Shown piece after piece: positions 6,255-15,500 of a stretch of 32,049 bases of DNA. The notes under the pieces were generated by a model. The model saw only the letters and a program-made list of their open reading frames with translations. It ran no database searches and was not told the DNA's origin. Numbering within the stretch: position 1 is the first letter of the stretch; every line of letters starts with the position of its first letter. The position numbers were made by a program, and so were the translations under genes. The stretch covers positions 1 through 32,049 of the forward strand of contig CACYKH010000019.1 of the NCBI GenBank assembly GCA_902774915.1. The letters are read 5' to 3'. This DNA comes from an uncultured Lachnospiraceae bacterium (GTDB lineage Bacteria > Bacillota > Clostridia > Lachnospirales > Lachnospiraceae).

Positions 6255-8615
6255 ATGTCCAACCATATCGCTGTAGTCGACGACGATAAATTCAATTTAA
6301 AAATAGCCACTAATATCTTAGAAAAAAACAGCATTAAGGTTAATGCTTTTAGTTCCGGAGCAGAGCTCATCAGTTATCTGGAAAACAATACTCCGGATAT
6401 GATACTGTTAGATATTATTATGCCAGAAATGGACGGCTTTGAAACTCTGACCAAGATCAGAGCTATGGAGAAGGAACGTGGTTCTGAAGAAATTCCTGTT
6501 ATATTCCTGACATCAGACGATACAAACGAATCCGAGACACGTGGTTTTGAGATGGGTATTTCCGACTACATTCATAAGCCTTTCAAATCCGATATACTAA
6601 TCAAGAGAATAGAAAATGTACTTAACAGACAAAAGCTTATCAATCGCTTCCAGGAAGAAGCGACTACTGACAGCTTAACTGGTCTGCTCAATAAAAGCGC
6701 CACAAACAACAAACTGGAAATGATATGTAAGAGAAAGCCAGGTTACCTTATGATGATCGACCTGGATTCTTTTAAGCTTATAAATGATATCCATGGACAC
6801 GATGCCGGCGACAAGATACTTGAAAGTTTTTCCGCAGCTCTTAAGGAATATCTTGGTAACGAAGATATTATAGGAAGAATGGGCGGCGATGAATTCACTG
6901 CATTCTCCTCTTCTTTCAGCACCGAAAACGATATTAAGGAATTCGCCGAAAAACTAAATGAAGCCATTACTACAGAAGCAAAGAATCTTCTCGGAGAAGA
7001 CATGGATATTCCTCTTGGTGTTTCTATAGGAGCCGTACAATTAAAAGGACACGGTGAGGATTATAACGAAGCTCTGAAGGACGCTGACAAAGCTCTTTAT
7101 CAGGTTAAGAATAATGGCAAACATAGCTATGCAATTTATACCGAGGAAGAAACCGACGATGATGCTACTATCATGGATCTTCAGACCCTGACAAAGATTA
7201 TGTCAGAGCGTACGGTCACATCTTCCGCTCTTAAACTGGATAAAACATCTTTTATCGGCGTTTACAGATTTGTAATGCGCTATGTTATGCGTTATCACAG
7301 AAATGCCTGCAAGCTTCTCATAACACTCTCTCCAGCTGAGGGAATCAGCGAGGAAAAGGCAAACGAGAAGTATGAACTTTTCGGAGAGCATATTGGTAAT
7401 ATCCTGAGACGAAGCGACCTTCTGATGCAGGTAAGAAAGAACATGTACTTTATTGTACTTACTGATATCAAAGCCGAGGCTGTTGAGCAGGTTACTGGTA
7501 ACATTCTTAGAAACTGGCGTTCAAAGCATGGAGATGTACTCGATATATCATACGAAACAGAATTCCTTGAATCCGAGTTTCTCTACACTGGTGGCGGAGA
7601 CAAGCTCTGGGTTGCAATTGTTGATGACGATGAAATGAACCTGAAACTTGCAGAAAGAATTCTCAGTAAGAATGATATTAACGTATCCAAGCTTAGTTCA
7701 GGAGAACAGCTTCTCCTATTCCTGAAGGATCATCGTCCGGACCTCATACTGCTGGATGTAAATATGCCGGGAATGGACGGTTTTGAAACTCTGACAAAGC
7801 TTCGTGAAGAAGAAACAGAAATAGCTGATATCCCTGTTGTCTTCCTTACCGCAGAAAATGATACTGAAACAGAAAAAAGAGCCCTTAAGCTGGGCGCCAA
7901 GGACTTTATAAAGAAACCATTTATTCCTGAGATTCTTACTCTGAGAGTTAAACAGATTGCCGAGCTTCTGAGACTTCAGAAAAGACTTTCAGACGAGGTT
8001 GCCAAGAAGACTAAAGAAAATGAACAGCTGTTCCTCAATGTCGTTAGCTCTCTGGCTGGTGCTATCGATGCAAAAGATACCTATACGAATGGTCATTCCA
8101 GTCGTGTGGCTGAATATGCAAAAGAAATAGCCCGTCGTTATGGCTACAACCTGAAAGAACAAAGTGATATTTATATCATCGGTCTTCTACATGACGTTGG
8201 TAAGATTGGCGTTCCGGATTCCATCATCAACAAACCAGGAAGACTTACTGACGAAGAGTTCGATGTCATCAAACGTCACCCAGTTATAGGTTCTCAGATT
8301 CTTAAGAACATCAATGAAATGCCTAAGCTGTCTATCGGAGCAAGATGGCATCATGAAAGATATGACGGAACTGGTTATCCTGATGGACTTGCCGGCGAAG
8401 AGATTCCTGAAGAGGCAAGGATCATAGCTGTAGCCGATTCCTACGACGCTATGTCCAGTAACCGAAGTTACAGAAATATCATTTCACAGGACAAGATAAG
8501 ACAAGAAATAATAAACGGAAGTGGAACTCAGTTCGATCCTCGTTTCGCAGAGATAATGCTAAAGATGATCGATGAAGATACTGACTATACAATGAGAGAA
8601 GGCGGCAAAGACTGA
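6255..8615 (+). CDS. Response regulator with GGDEF, degenerate GGDEF, second REC and HD-GYP domains
   Basis: This is a 786-residue cytoplasmic protein. REC1 has Asp53 and Lys108. An active-looking GGDEF domain has GGDEF at 210-214 after DSLTGLLN at 139; its I-site position reads GNED, so product inhibition is probably absent. Residues about 300-440 form a second, degenerate GGDEF-like domain with RKNMY (394-398) at the signature but an RxxD (RRSD, 385-388) exactly five residues upstream. REC2 has Asp501. The HD-GYP domain has HD at 646-647, Lys650, His675, HHERYDGTGYP at 699-709 and Asp728, all the metal and signature residues. It can therefore in principle both synthesise and hydrolyse c-di-GMP under two receivers. 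No DNA-binding or membrane segment is present. It is divergent from the hybrid kinase operon, a plausible phosphodonor. Confidence 0.93.
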   Translation: MSNHIAVVDDDKFNLKIATNILEKNSIKVNAFSSGAELISYLENNTPDMILLDIIMPEMDGFETLTKIRAMEKERGSEEIPVIFLTSDDTNESETRGFEMGISDYIHKPFKSDILIKRIENVLNRQKLINRFQEEATTDSLTGLLNKSATNNKLEMICKRKPGYLMMIDLDSFKLINDIHGHDAGDKILESFSAALKEYLGNEDIIGRMGGDEFTAFSSSFSTENDIKEFAEKLNEAITTEAKNLLGEDMDIPLGVSIGAVQLKGHGEDYNEALKDADKALYQVKNNGKHSYAIYTEEETDDDATIMDLQTLTKIMSERTVTSSALKLDKTSFIGVYRFVMRYVMRYHRNACKLLITLSPAEGISEEKANEKYELFGEHIGNILRRSDLLMQVRKNMYFIVLTDIKAEAVEQVTGNILRNWRSKHGDVLDISYETEFLESEFLYTGGGDKLWVAIVDDDEMNLKLAERILSKNDINVSKLSSGEQLLLFLKDHRPDLILLDVNMPGMDGFETLTKLREEETEIADIPVVFLTAENDTETEKRALKLGAKDFIKKPFIPEILTLRVKQIAELLRLQKRLSDEVAKKTKENEQLFLNVVSSLAGAIDAKDTYTNGHSSRVAEYAKEIARRYGYNLKEQSDIYIIGLLHDVGKIGVPDSIINKPGRLTDEEFDVIKRHPVIGSQILKNINEMPKLSIGARWHHERYDGTGYPDGLAGEEIPEEARIIAVADSYDAMSSNRSYRNIISQDKIRQEIINGSGTQFDPRFAEIMLKMIDEDTDYTMREGGKD

Positions 8616-8636
8616 TGTCTTGCCACCTTCTTTTTT
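8597..8636 (+). terminator. Rho-independent terminator after the HD-GYP gene
   Basis: The arm AGAAGG..GGCAA.GAC (8597-8612) pairs with GTCTTGCC.CCTTCT (8617-8631) around a four-base loop, with one mismatch and one bulge, and is followed by six T residues (8631-8636). The stem covers the stop codon of the HD-GYP gene and the T-run overlaps the convergent YitT-family stop codon. Read from the other strand it has no T-run downstream, so it should act mainly in the plus direction. Confidence 0.75.
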
Positions 8637-9594
8637 ACGTTATCTTTTTAAGGAAGTTTCCATCTATTCTAACCCCCTCATCTTCTACTATAAATGCTCT
8701 CTCATCATAACTCTTAACAATAGCCTTTAATCTTCCCACTTCATATTTACTAAGATATATGATGAATATTCTGACAGGTTCTCCGGTGAAGATTCCCTTG
8801 GCATGTATCTCCGTCATACCTCGGTGAAGTCTTCCCATAACCTCTACTTCCATAGGCTTCGTATCTTCAAGTTTCGTGATTATCGTAACCTGAGTAAATA
8901 TATTCTGTGTATGAATCTTATCAGCCGCTATGGAACAGAATACCGAATATATAAGTGAATAAATAACCGTAGGAACATCAAAGAGGAAAAGCATTATCGT
9001 ATATAAGACTGCATTTGTCGCAATATTTATATGACCAACACTGCCCTTACCTCTGATATTGATAAGGATCATCCCGATTATGCTCATTCCTCCATCACAG
9101 GCACCGGTCCATAGCATTATTCCAACACCCGCTCCACAAATAAGGCCTGCCATAATAGTATTAGTCAGGCTATCTTCCATAATAGGCGAATTAGGAATAG
9201 GTATAATCGACAGAAGCACAGTAACAGCAGTAACTGCCAGAAGTGTTTTTAAAATAAACCTTCTTCTCATCTTCTTAGCCGCTATAATGAGCCCTGGTGC
9301 ATTCAGAATATAATACAAAACACCAGATATATTGAAATTATGTAAGTTCACTCCGGCTCTCGTCATAAGATCCTGTATCAGCTGTGCGAATCCCATAAGA
9401 CCACCAGAGTAAAGATGCAGCGGTCTCAGGAACAGGTTCATTCCCACAGAATAAATGAGCGCGCCAAGAATAATCACAGGAACCTTAAGGCTTTCCTTCT
9501 TGGCAGCCTTAACACCTGTATCATCACGAGCCATCTGTTCCTCTTCCTGAACTACCAGCTCTTCTACAGATTTATCCATCATTTTATCAGACAT
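8635..9594 (-). CDS. YitT-family membrane protein (DUF161 and DUF2179)
   Basis: This is a 319-residue protein. A cytoplasmic tail of about 35 residues is followed by a YitT membrane domain of about six helices, with LYSGGLMGFAQLI near residue 61 and the glycine-rich CGAGVGIMLWTGACDGGM segment near residue 150. A C-terminal DUF2179 domain (about residues 235-315) contains HRGMTEIHAKG and ends in DGNFLKKI. The family is widespread in Firmicutes; its transported substrate is unknown. The start is placed at ATG 9594 because GGGGTGAG lies directly upstream; a GTG three codons earlier is itself part of that site. It is monocistronic, convergent with the HD-GYP gene and divergent from surE. Confidence 0.88.
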   Translation of the reverse strand: MSDKMMDKSVEELVVQEEEQMARDDTGVKAAKKESLKVPVIILGALIYSVGMNLFLRPLHLYSGGLMGFAQLIQDLMTRAGVNLHNFNISGVLYYILNAPGLIIAAKKMRRRFILKTLLAVTAVTVLLSIIPIPNSPIMEDSLTNTIMAGLICGAGVGIMLWTGACDGGMSIIGMILINIRGKGSVGHINIATNAVLYTIMLFLFDVPTVIYSLIYSVFCSIAADKIHTQNIFTQVTIITKLEDTKPMEVEVMGRLHRGMTEIHAKGIFTGEPVRIFIIYLSKYEVGRLKAIVKSYDERAFIVEDEGVRIDGNFLKKIT

Positions 9595-9670
9595 AAAACT
9601 CACCCCATACAGTGACTTTATATAATGATTATATTAACAATAACATTTAATTAAGTTTTGGTCCATTGTT

Positions 9671-9689
9671 ATTATCATTAATTGATAAT
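9671..9689. repeat. AT-rich inverted repeat in the yitT-surE divergent region
   Basis: Perfect seven-base arms ATTATCA (9671-9677) and TGATAAT (9683-9689) are separated by TTAAT. It lies immediately beside the longer inverted repeat at 9690-9733. It could be a regulator site, but AT-rich DNA generates such repeats easily. Confidence 0.35.
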
Positions 9690-9733
9690 TATTCGCATAA
9701 AACTCTATACTTTTTGCCCCATTTATGCGAATA
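9690..9733. promoter_or_regulatory. Candidate operator: 12-bp perfect inverted repeat with 20-bp spacer
   Basis: TATTCGCATAAA (9690-9701) and its exact reverse complement TTTATGCGAATA (9722-9733) are separated by 20 bases in the 192-base region between the divergent YitT-family gene and surE. The right arm lies between the possible -35 TTGCCC (9714-9719) and -10 TATAGT (9736-9741) of the surE operon. A protein bound across both arms would therefore contact that promoter. The arms are centred about 32 bases, three helical turns, apart. The rest of the intergenic region is AT-rich with no other clear element. Confidence 0.5.
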
Positions 9734-9741
9734 TATATAGT
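9714..9741 (+). promoter_or_regulatory. Possible promoter of the surE operon
   Basis: TTGCCC (9714-9719) and TATAGT (9736-9741) are separated by 16 bases. The start would be near 9748, about 39 bases before the surE ATG. The match is moderate, and the surrounding TATATATAGTATAAAT tract allows other -10 positions. Confidence 0.35.
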
Positions 9742-9786
9742 ATAAATCTCGGTTAATTTAGAGATTTAACGGGAAAGGTATGGAAA

Positions 9787-10497
9787 ATGAGAATATTAAT
9801 ATCTAATGACGACGGAATTGATGCACCAGGACTCCGACTTCTTGTAGATACAGCAAGAAAATACGGAGAGGTCTGGGTTGTAGCACCAGATGGTCAAAGA
9901 AGTGCAACATCTCACTGTTTCACTTATGACAAACCTCTAATCGTCAAGGATTATGATTTTAGAATGGAGGGCGTTAAGGCCTTCGCCTGCAGCGGTTCTC
10001 CTGCAGATTGTGTGAGAGTCGGAATAATAAGTATAATGCCGAAAAAACCGGATTATGTTTTCGCAGGAATTAACAACGGTTACAATATGTGCTGGGACAT
10101 CCAGTATTCTGGTACAGTTGGCGCCGTTATGGAAGCCGCATTCCACGGCATTCATTCAATTGCTTTTTCTCAGGGATCTTTGGATTACACTGACGTAACA
10201 AAAAAGTTTATCTATGATCTTATGGGAGAATATATGAAAAAGCCTTTGAAACCAGGTCAGATTTGGAATATAAATTTTCCAGCCTGCTCGCTTGAGGATT
10301 GTAAAGGAGTACTCCGAGATCAGGTAGTTTCCACAGATCCATTCTATGCTGATTCCTATGATATAGAGGAATTGGAAGATGGTTCAAAGAGCTATATGAT
10401 CTCTGTCAGCAGAGTTTGGGAAGCCACAGAAGGTACTGACCTTAAGGCCATAATGGATAATTATGTTTCAGTAGGTATTGTAAATAACTTAGGATAA
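9787..10497 (+). CDS. surE: 5'/3'-nucleotidase SurE
   Basis: This 236-residue protein has the complete SurE signature. Asp8 and Asp9 (NDDG), Ser39 in PDGQRSA and Asn96 in GINNG are the metal-binding residues; GSPADCVRVG near 70 and the SGTVGAVMEA block near 118 are also present. SurE removes phosphate from nucleoside monophosphates and, in some species, short polyphosphate. The length is slightly below the usual 250 residues, and the C-terminus is intact. The ribosome binding site is GGGAAAGG eight bases before the ATG. It is the first gene of a three-gene operon with a REC-EAL protein (14 bases downstream) and an HPt protein. An ATG at 9780 is out of frame. Confidence 0.94.
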   Translation: MRILISNDDGIDAPGLRLLVDTARKYGEVWVVAPDGQRSATSHCFTYDKPLIVKDYDFRMEGVKAFACSGSPADCVRVGIISIMPKKPDYVFAGINNGYNMCWDIQYSGTVGAVMEAAFHGIHSIAFSQGSLDYTDVTKKFIYDLMGEYMKKPLKPGQIWNINFPACSLEDCKGVLRDQVVSTDPFYADSYDIEELEDGSKSYMISVSRVWEATEGTDLKAIMDNYVSVGIVNNLG

Positions 10498-10511
10498 GGA
10501 GTTATGGGGTT

Positions 10512-12200
10512 ATGCATGGTTATAGGAAAACTAACGGTCTCAGAAGACATATTCTTATAGTCGATGACGAAATGATAAACCGCGAAATACTTGGTAATCT
10601 TCTAAGCAAGGATTACGAAGTACATTTTGCCGAGAACGGAAAAGAAGCTCTCGACACTCTTCTTCTCCGCGAGCACATCTATTCACTTATACTCTTAGAT
10701 CTTTTAATGCCTGTCATGGACGGGTTCGAACTTCTGGATAACATCAAAAAGGATGAAAAACTAAGAAGCATTCCTATTATTGTAATGACTTCGGAAAAGG
10801 ATGCAGAGGTAACAAGTATTAAACTTGGTGCCGCCGATTTCATCACAAAGCCTTATGACATGCCAGAGGTCATTCTTGCCAGATGCCAGAGAATCATCGA
10901 GCTCCAGGAAGATAAGAGCTTAATTCATGCAGCTGAAAAGGATCATCTTACAGGTCTTTACACAAAAGACTTCTTCACAGAATACATTAAACAGATAGAA
11001 AAATATAATCCTGACAGAAAGATGGATGTTTCAGTTATAAATATAGAGCACTTCCATCTCATTAACGAGCTGTACGGACGTAAGGAAGGTGACAAAGCAC
11101 TTATATGCATCGCCGATACCCTCTCCGAACTGCTGGATGAAATGCATGGTATAGGCTCCAGAACTGAAGCAGATTATTTTTACATATATAACGAAAATAA
11201 TGATGACTATGATAAAGTCCTTCACAGGCTTTTGGATTCATTATCAAAGGAAATGCCTTCTGCCCATGTCCGTCTTCGTATGGGCGTCTACAAAGAAGTC
11301 GACAAAGAGCTTACAGCTGAGAACTGGATTGATAGAGCAAAGACAGCTTGTGACCGCATCAGAGGCGATTACAGCAGGCATATAGCTTACTATAATAATG
11401 AGTTCTATGAAAAATCCAAATATCAGGAAAAACTTATATCTGATATTGAAGGTGCTATCACTAATAAAGATCTGGTAGTCTACTATCAGCCAAAATATAA
11501 TATCCAGGGTGATGAACCACATCTACGAAGTGCTGAGGCACTTATCAGATGGAACCACCCAGAATTTGGAATGATAAGTCCAGGAGATTTTATACCTCTC
11601 TTCGAGAGTAATGGTCTGATACAAAAACTCGACCGTTATGTATGGAGAGAAGCCGCTGAGCAGGTTGGCAAATGGAAGAAAAAATACGGAATGTCAATTC
11701 CGGTTTCGGTTAATGTATCCAGAATGGACATTTATTATCCAAAGCTTAGAGATGATTTCAAAGCTTTGCTAAAGGAAAACGGTCTGGATAATAACGAACT
11801 GATGCTAGAGATAACTGAATCCGCATATGCTGATAATGCCGATCAATTAGTAAATGTTATTGATCAGCTCAGGAATGATGGATTCATGATTGAAATGGAT
11901 GACTTTGGTTCCGGCTATTCATCACTGAATATGCTCACCACCATTCCAATTGACGCGCTTAAGATGGATATGAAATTTATCCGTAATATGCAAAAGGATG
12001 AAAAGAGCATGAAGCTTGTGGAGCTCATCCTTGATATTGCAAAGTTCCTTCAGGTCCCAGTTATTGCAGAGGGTGTTGAAACTGAGGAACAGCTGCTACT
12101 TCTTAAGGAACGTGGATGTGATATTATCCAGGGCTATTACTTCTCAAAGCCAGTTCCACCTGAAGAATTTACTACATTTATTGAAAGGGAATTACAATGA
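10512..12200 (+). CDS. Response regulator with degenerate GGDEF and EAL phosphodiesterase domain
   Basis: This is a 562-residue cytoplasmic protein. The receiver (about 12-130) has Asp63 as phosphoacceptor. A GGDEF-fold domain (about 140-295) reads EADYF (219-223) at the signature and cannot be catalytic. The EAL domain (about 305-560) keeps the catalytic set: EALIRW at 342, NVS near 401, EITES at 433, DDFGSGYS at 463, the Lys of DALKMD near 484, AEGVETEEQ and QGYYFSKP. It should hydrolyse c-di-GMP to pGpG when signalled through the receiver. AGGAG lies about ten bases before the ATG. It is cotranscribed with surE and overlaps the HPt gene by four bases. Confidence 0.93.
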   Translation: MHGYRKTNGLRRHILIVDDEMINREILGNLLSKDYEVHFAENGKEALDTLLLREHIYSLILLDLLMPVMDGFELLDNIKKDEKLRSIPIIVMTSEKDAEVTSIKLGAADFITKPYDMPEVILARCQRIIELQEDKSLIHAAEKDHLTGLYTKDFFTEYIKQIEKYNPDRKMDVSVINIEHFHLINELYGRKEGDKALICIADTLSELLDEMHGIGSRTEADYFYIYNENNDDYDKVLHRLLDSLSKEMPSAHVRLRMGVYKEVDKELTAENWIDRAKTACDRIRGDYSRHIAYYNNEFYEKSKYQEKLISDIEGAITNKDLVVYYQPKYNIQGDEPHLRSAEALIRWNHPEFGMISPGDFIPLFESNGLIQKLDRYVWREAAEQVGKWKKKYGMSIPVSVNVSRMDIYYPKLRDDFKALLKENGLDNNELMLEITESAYADNADQLVNVIDQLRNDGFMIEMDDFGSGYSSLNMLTTIPIDALKMDMKFIRNMQKDEKSMKLVELILDIAKFLQVPVIAEGVETEEQLLLLKERGCDIIQGYYFSKPVPPEEFTTFIERELQ

Positions 12201-12538
12201 TTACAATAGACGCATTAAAAGAATATGGAGCAAATGTTGATGAAGGATTAGGACGCTGCATGGGAAATGAAGCCCTCTACCTGAAACTTGTATCAACCAT
12301 TCCAAACGAAGAAAAATTTAGTAAACTTATGGAAAGCCTGGAAGCCAACGATTTAGATTCAGCTTTTGAAAATGCTCACGCATTAAAAGGTGTAACTGGA
12401 AACCTGGCTCTCACACCACTCTATGATCCACTTGTAGAAGTTACAGAGCTTCTTAGAAGCCGTACAGAAATGGACTATACAAATCTAAAAGAGCTTATTA
12501 ATTCCAAGAAAGAAGAACTCGAAGAGCTTTGCAAATAA
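12197..12538 (+). CDS. Stand-alone HPt phosphotransfer protein
   Basis: This is a 113-residue, all-helical protein. His61 in the HALKGVTGNLAL motif is the expected phosphoacceptor of an HPt domain, which fills the whole chain (about 15-105). It overlaps the REC-EAL gene as ATGA, with AAAGGGAA as ribosome binding site, so it is probably made in step with that response regulator and could phosphorylate it. The convergent hybrid kinase at 12572-15667 has two receivers but no HPt, and this protein could complete that relay; the pairing is inferred from position only. Confidence 0.9.
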   Translation: MITIDALKEYGANVDEGLGRCMGNEALYLKLVSTIPNEEKFSKLMESLEANDLDSAFENAHALKGVTGNLALTPLYDPLVEVTELLRSRTEMDYTNLKELINSKKEELEELCK

Positions 12539-12542
12539 AAAA

Positions 12543-12573
12543 TGTGCCGCTTTTTAAGCGGCACAATTTTTTT
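12543..12573. terminator. Bidirectional terminator between the HPt gene and the signalling operon
   Basis: A perfect ten-base stem, TGTGCCGCTT (12543-12552) with AAGCGGCACA (12556-12565), has a three-base loop. On the plus strand seven T residues follow (12567-12573); on the minus strand the A-run at 12537-12542 gives a T-run. It therefore terminates both converging operons. Confidence 0.9.
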
Positions 12574-15500
12574 ATTCTCTGGTTGCTTCCCAAATGAATT
12601 CTTCCAGTGTCTGATAGAGTCTCTCTGGCTCAACCGGTTTTGAAAGGTGAGCATTCAATCCTACCTGGAGCGAACGCTGTACATCTTCATCGAATGCATT
12701 TGCTGTTAACGCAATAATTGGAACCTTCTTGGCATCTTCTCTTTCGAGTGCCCTGATTCTTCTTGTAGCCTCAAGTCCGTCCATTTCAGGCATTCGCATA
12801 TCCATAAGAATAGCATCATAGAAACCAATTTCACTGGATTCAAACTTATCCAAAGCGATTTTTCCATTCTCAGCTATTTCAACCTGCATGTCCTTCATTT
12901 CAAGAACCATTACCATTATTTCAGCATTTACCTGCATATCTTCTGCAAGGAGTATTTTCTTTCCAGCAAGATCAATCTTCTCATCTTCAGATCTTCCCTG
13001 CATAGTCTTTTTCTTAAATGCAGTCTTAAATTCTTCAATAACTACAGTTGCAAATAGTGGTTTAGGAATGAAGCTGTCAACTCCAGCCTGGAGGGCATCT
13101 TCAAGGACATCATCCCATTTATATGCTGTAAGGATTATTATAGCTGATTCATTTCCAACAATTTCTCTTATTCTCCTTGTGGTTTCCACGCCGTCCATTT
13201 CAGGCATCTTAAGATCCACAAGAATAAGATTATAAGGCGTTCTTCTGGCATGTTTTAACTTCACCATTTCAATGGCCTCAGCACCAGACGTTGCCACCTC
13301 TGCAGAAATGCCCGCCTTCTCAAGAACGATGGTTGCATGATCACAGGCAACCTTGTCGTCATCTATTATAAGAACGCTCATCTGTTCAGGTGTTATTTCT
13401 ACATCAAACCTTCTGTCATCATCTTTATCTACATCTGTAAGAGTAACAGAAATAAAGAATGTAGTACCTTCGCCCTTTTTACTTTCAACCTTTATTTCGC
13501 CATTCATCATCTCCACAATATTCTTTGTAATGGCCATACCAAGACCCGAGCTGCCATACTTTCTTGTGGTTGATTCATCTTCCTGAGCAAATGTATCAAA
13601 GAGATGAGGAAGAAACTCATCGCTTATTCCAATACCTGTATCTGCTATTTCAAAGAGAAGCGTTGACTTGCCATCATAACTCGCTGTTCTCTTTACGTCT
13701 AAATGAACGCCACCCTTATCCGTAAACTTAACAGCATTACCAATAACATTTATAAGCACCTGACGAATTTTTAGACCGTCACCTATATAATAATCATCCA
13801 CATCACTGCTTACATGACATTGATAATCTATTCCCTTATCCTGACACTGTCCACTGAACATAGTATTAATAGATTCAAGCAGCTGCGGGAAGGAAAACTC
13901 TTCACTCTTGATTATCATTCTACCCGACTCTATTCGAGACATATCCAGAATATCATTTATGAGACTGAGCAAATGGTCCGCAGAGTCTCCAATCTTACTA
14001 AGATAACCCTTTGTTTTTTCAGGAGTTTCCGGATCATTAAGGGCTATACTGTCCAGACCTATTATCGCATTCATAGGAGTTCTAATTTCATGACTCATAT
14101 TTGAAAGGAATGCAGTCTTGGCTTTATTTGCCTGCTCTGCAGATGCAAGCGCCTCGCTGAGGATTTCATTTCGTGACATCTCCTCACGCATTTCTTTATC
14201 AATAATAGTAAAGCCCACACCAACACTATGAACAATTCCATCATCTCTATTTTCAGCAAGTCGAACGCCTGCCATACGGAGCATTTCATAATACTCTATA
14301 TCCCCGTAACGAACCAGATATCTATATGTTATAAGACGGCTTTCAGTAAGCGAATTTCTAATATTATCTAAATCTATAAACTTAAGAAATCCCTCTCTGT
14401 ATTCTTCTGCAACATGATTCTCTGCATAATACTTGAATCTCTCAGTAAATTTGAAATGCTGTCCCTCTGGACTTTGATCCTCATCTAAAGGATCCTCTCT
14501 ATAGCAGACTGCATCATCCTCATCAAGATTTGCATAATAAACACTTCGATAATCTGATGCCATAGCAGTAATGAGATTATCCTGAAGAGCTCTCTTTTTC
14601 TCTTCTTCAATAAGCTTTTCCTGAAGATCAATTTTTTCCTGCATCTCCTGCTGTTTAACTCTGTTTTCTGCATCAGCAGTTTCTTTTTCAAGAAGAACTT
14701 TAGAGTTCCTTCTCATCTGATAAATAATAAATGCAAACAAAGCTATCAGACATATACTAAGGAGTATGGATTGCAAAATGCTTCTGACGATAATGCCGTT
14801 AGTGATAGAGCCTATCTCATCGCTAATAACACTTTCTCTGACAAGATATGTCAGCTGCCAGTCTGTTCCTTCAACAGGCTCAAAGCTCAGGATTTCACGG
14901 ATGCCATTATAGGTAAATGAAACTGCGCCACTTTTCCCCTCTGAAAATTCAGAAATAAATAGATCATAGGAATAATCAGGCGCATAATCCGCGGTCTTCA
15001 TAGCAGAAACAAGATTATCTTCTACTGCAAGACCTCCAAGAATAGTATTACTTAATGCCACACCATCCCGAGTGTAGATATTACAAAAAGTAGCATCATC
15101 CTCACCTGATTCCATGGATACACCAGAAAGCATTTCATCCATATCTTTTTCCATAAAGCAAACCTTAAGTGTATCTCCATTAAATGGAATATCTACTGGA
15201 ATAGCTATAACGACCTTTTTATCAAGACTGTCAATATTGAGTATTGAAATATCTGGTTCAGTTAAATTTTTATAATCAAAAGAATAATCATCAATATTAT
15301 CCTGAGGACCAAGCGCAGTATAAATAACGCCAGTCGTATCAACGAAAGCAAACTTCTCCAGCTTGTAGATTTTCTTCATTCTCGCCTGATACTCCTGAAG
15401 ATGCTCAACACTGTTTGTGTCATCATCTGTCATCAGGTTAACCGCAATCTCTATATCCTCAATACTATTTTGCAGATTATTCTCAACAACCTGCTCGCGT

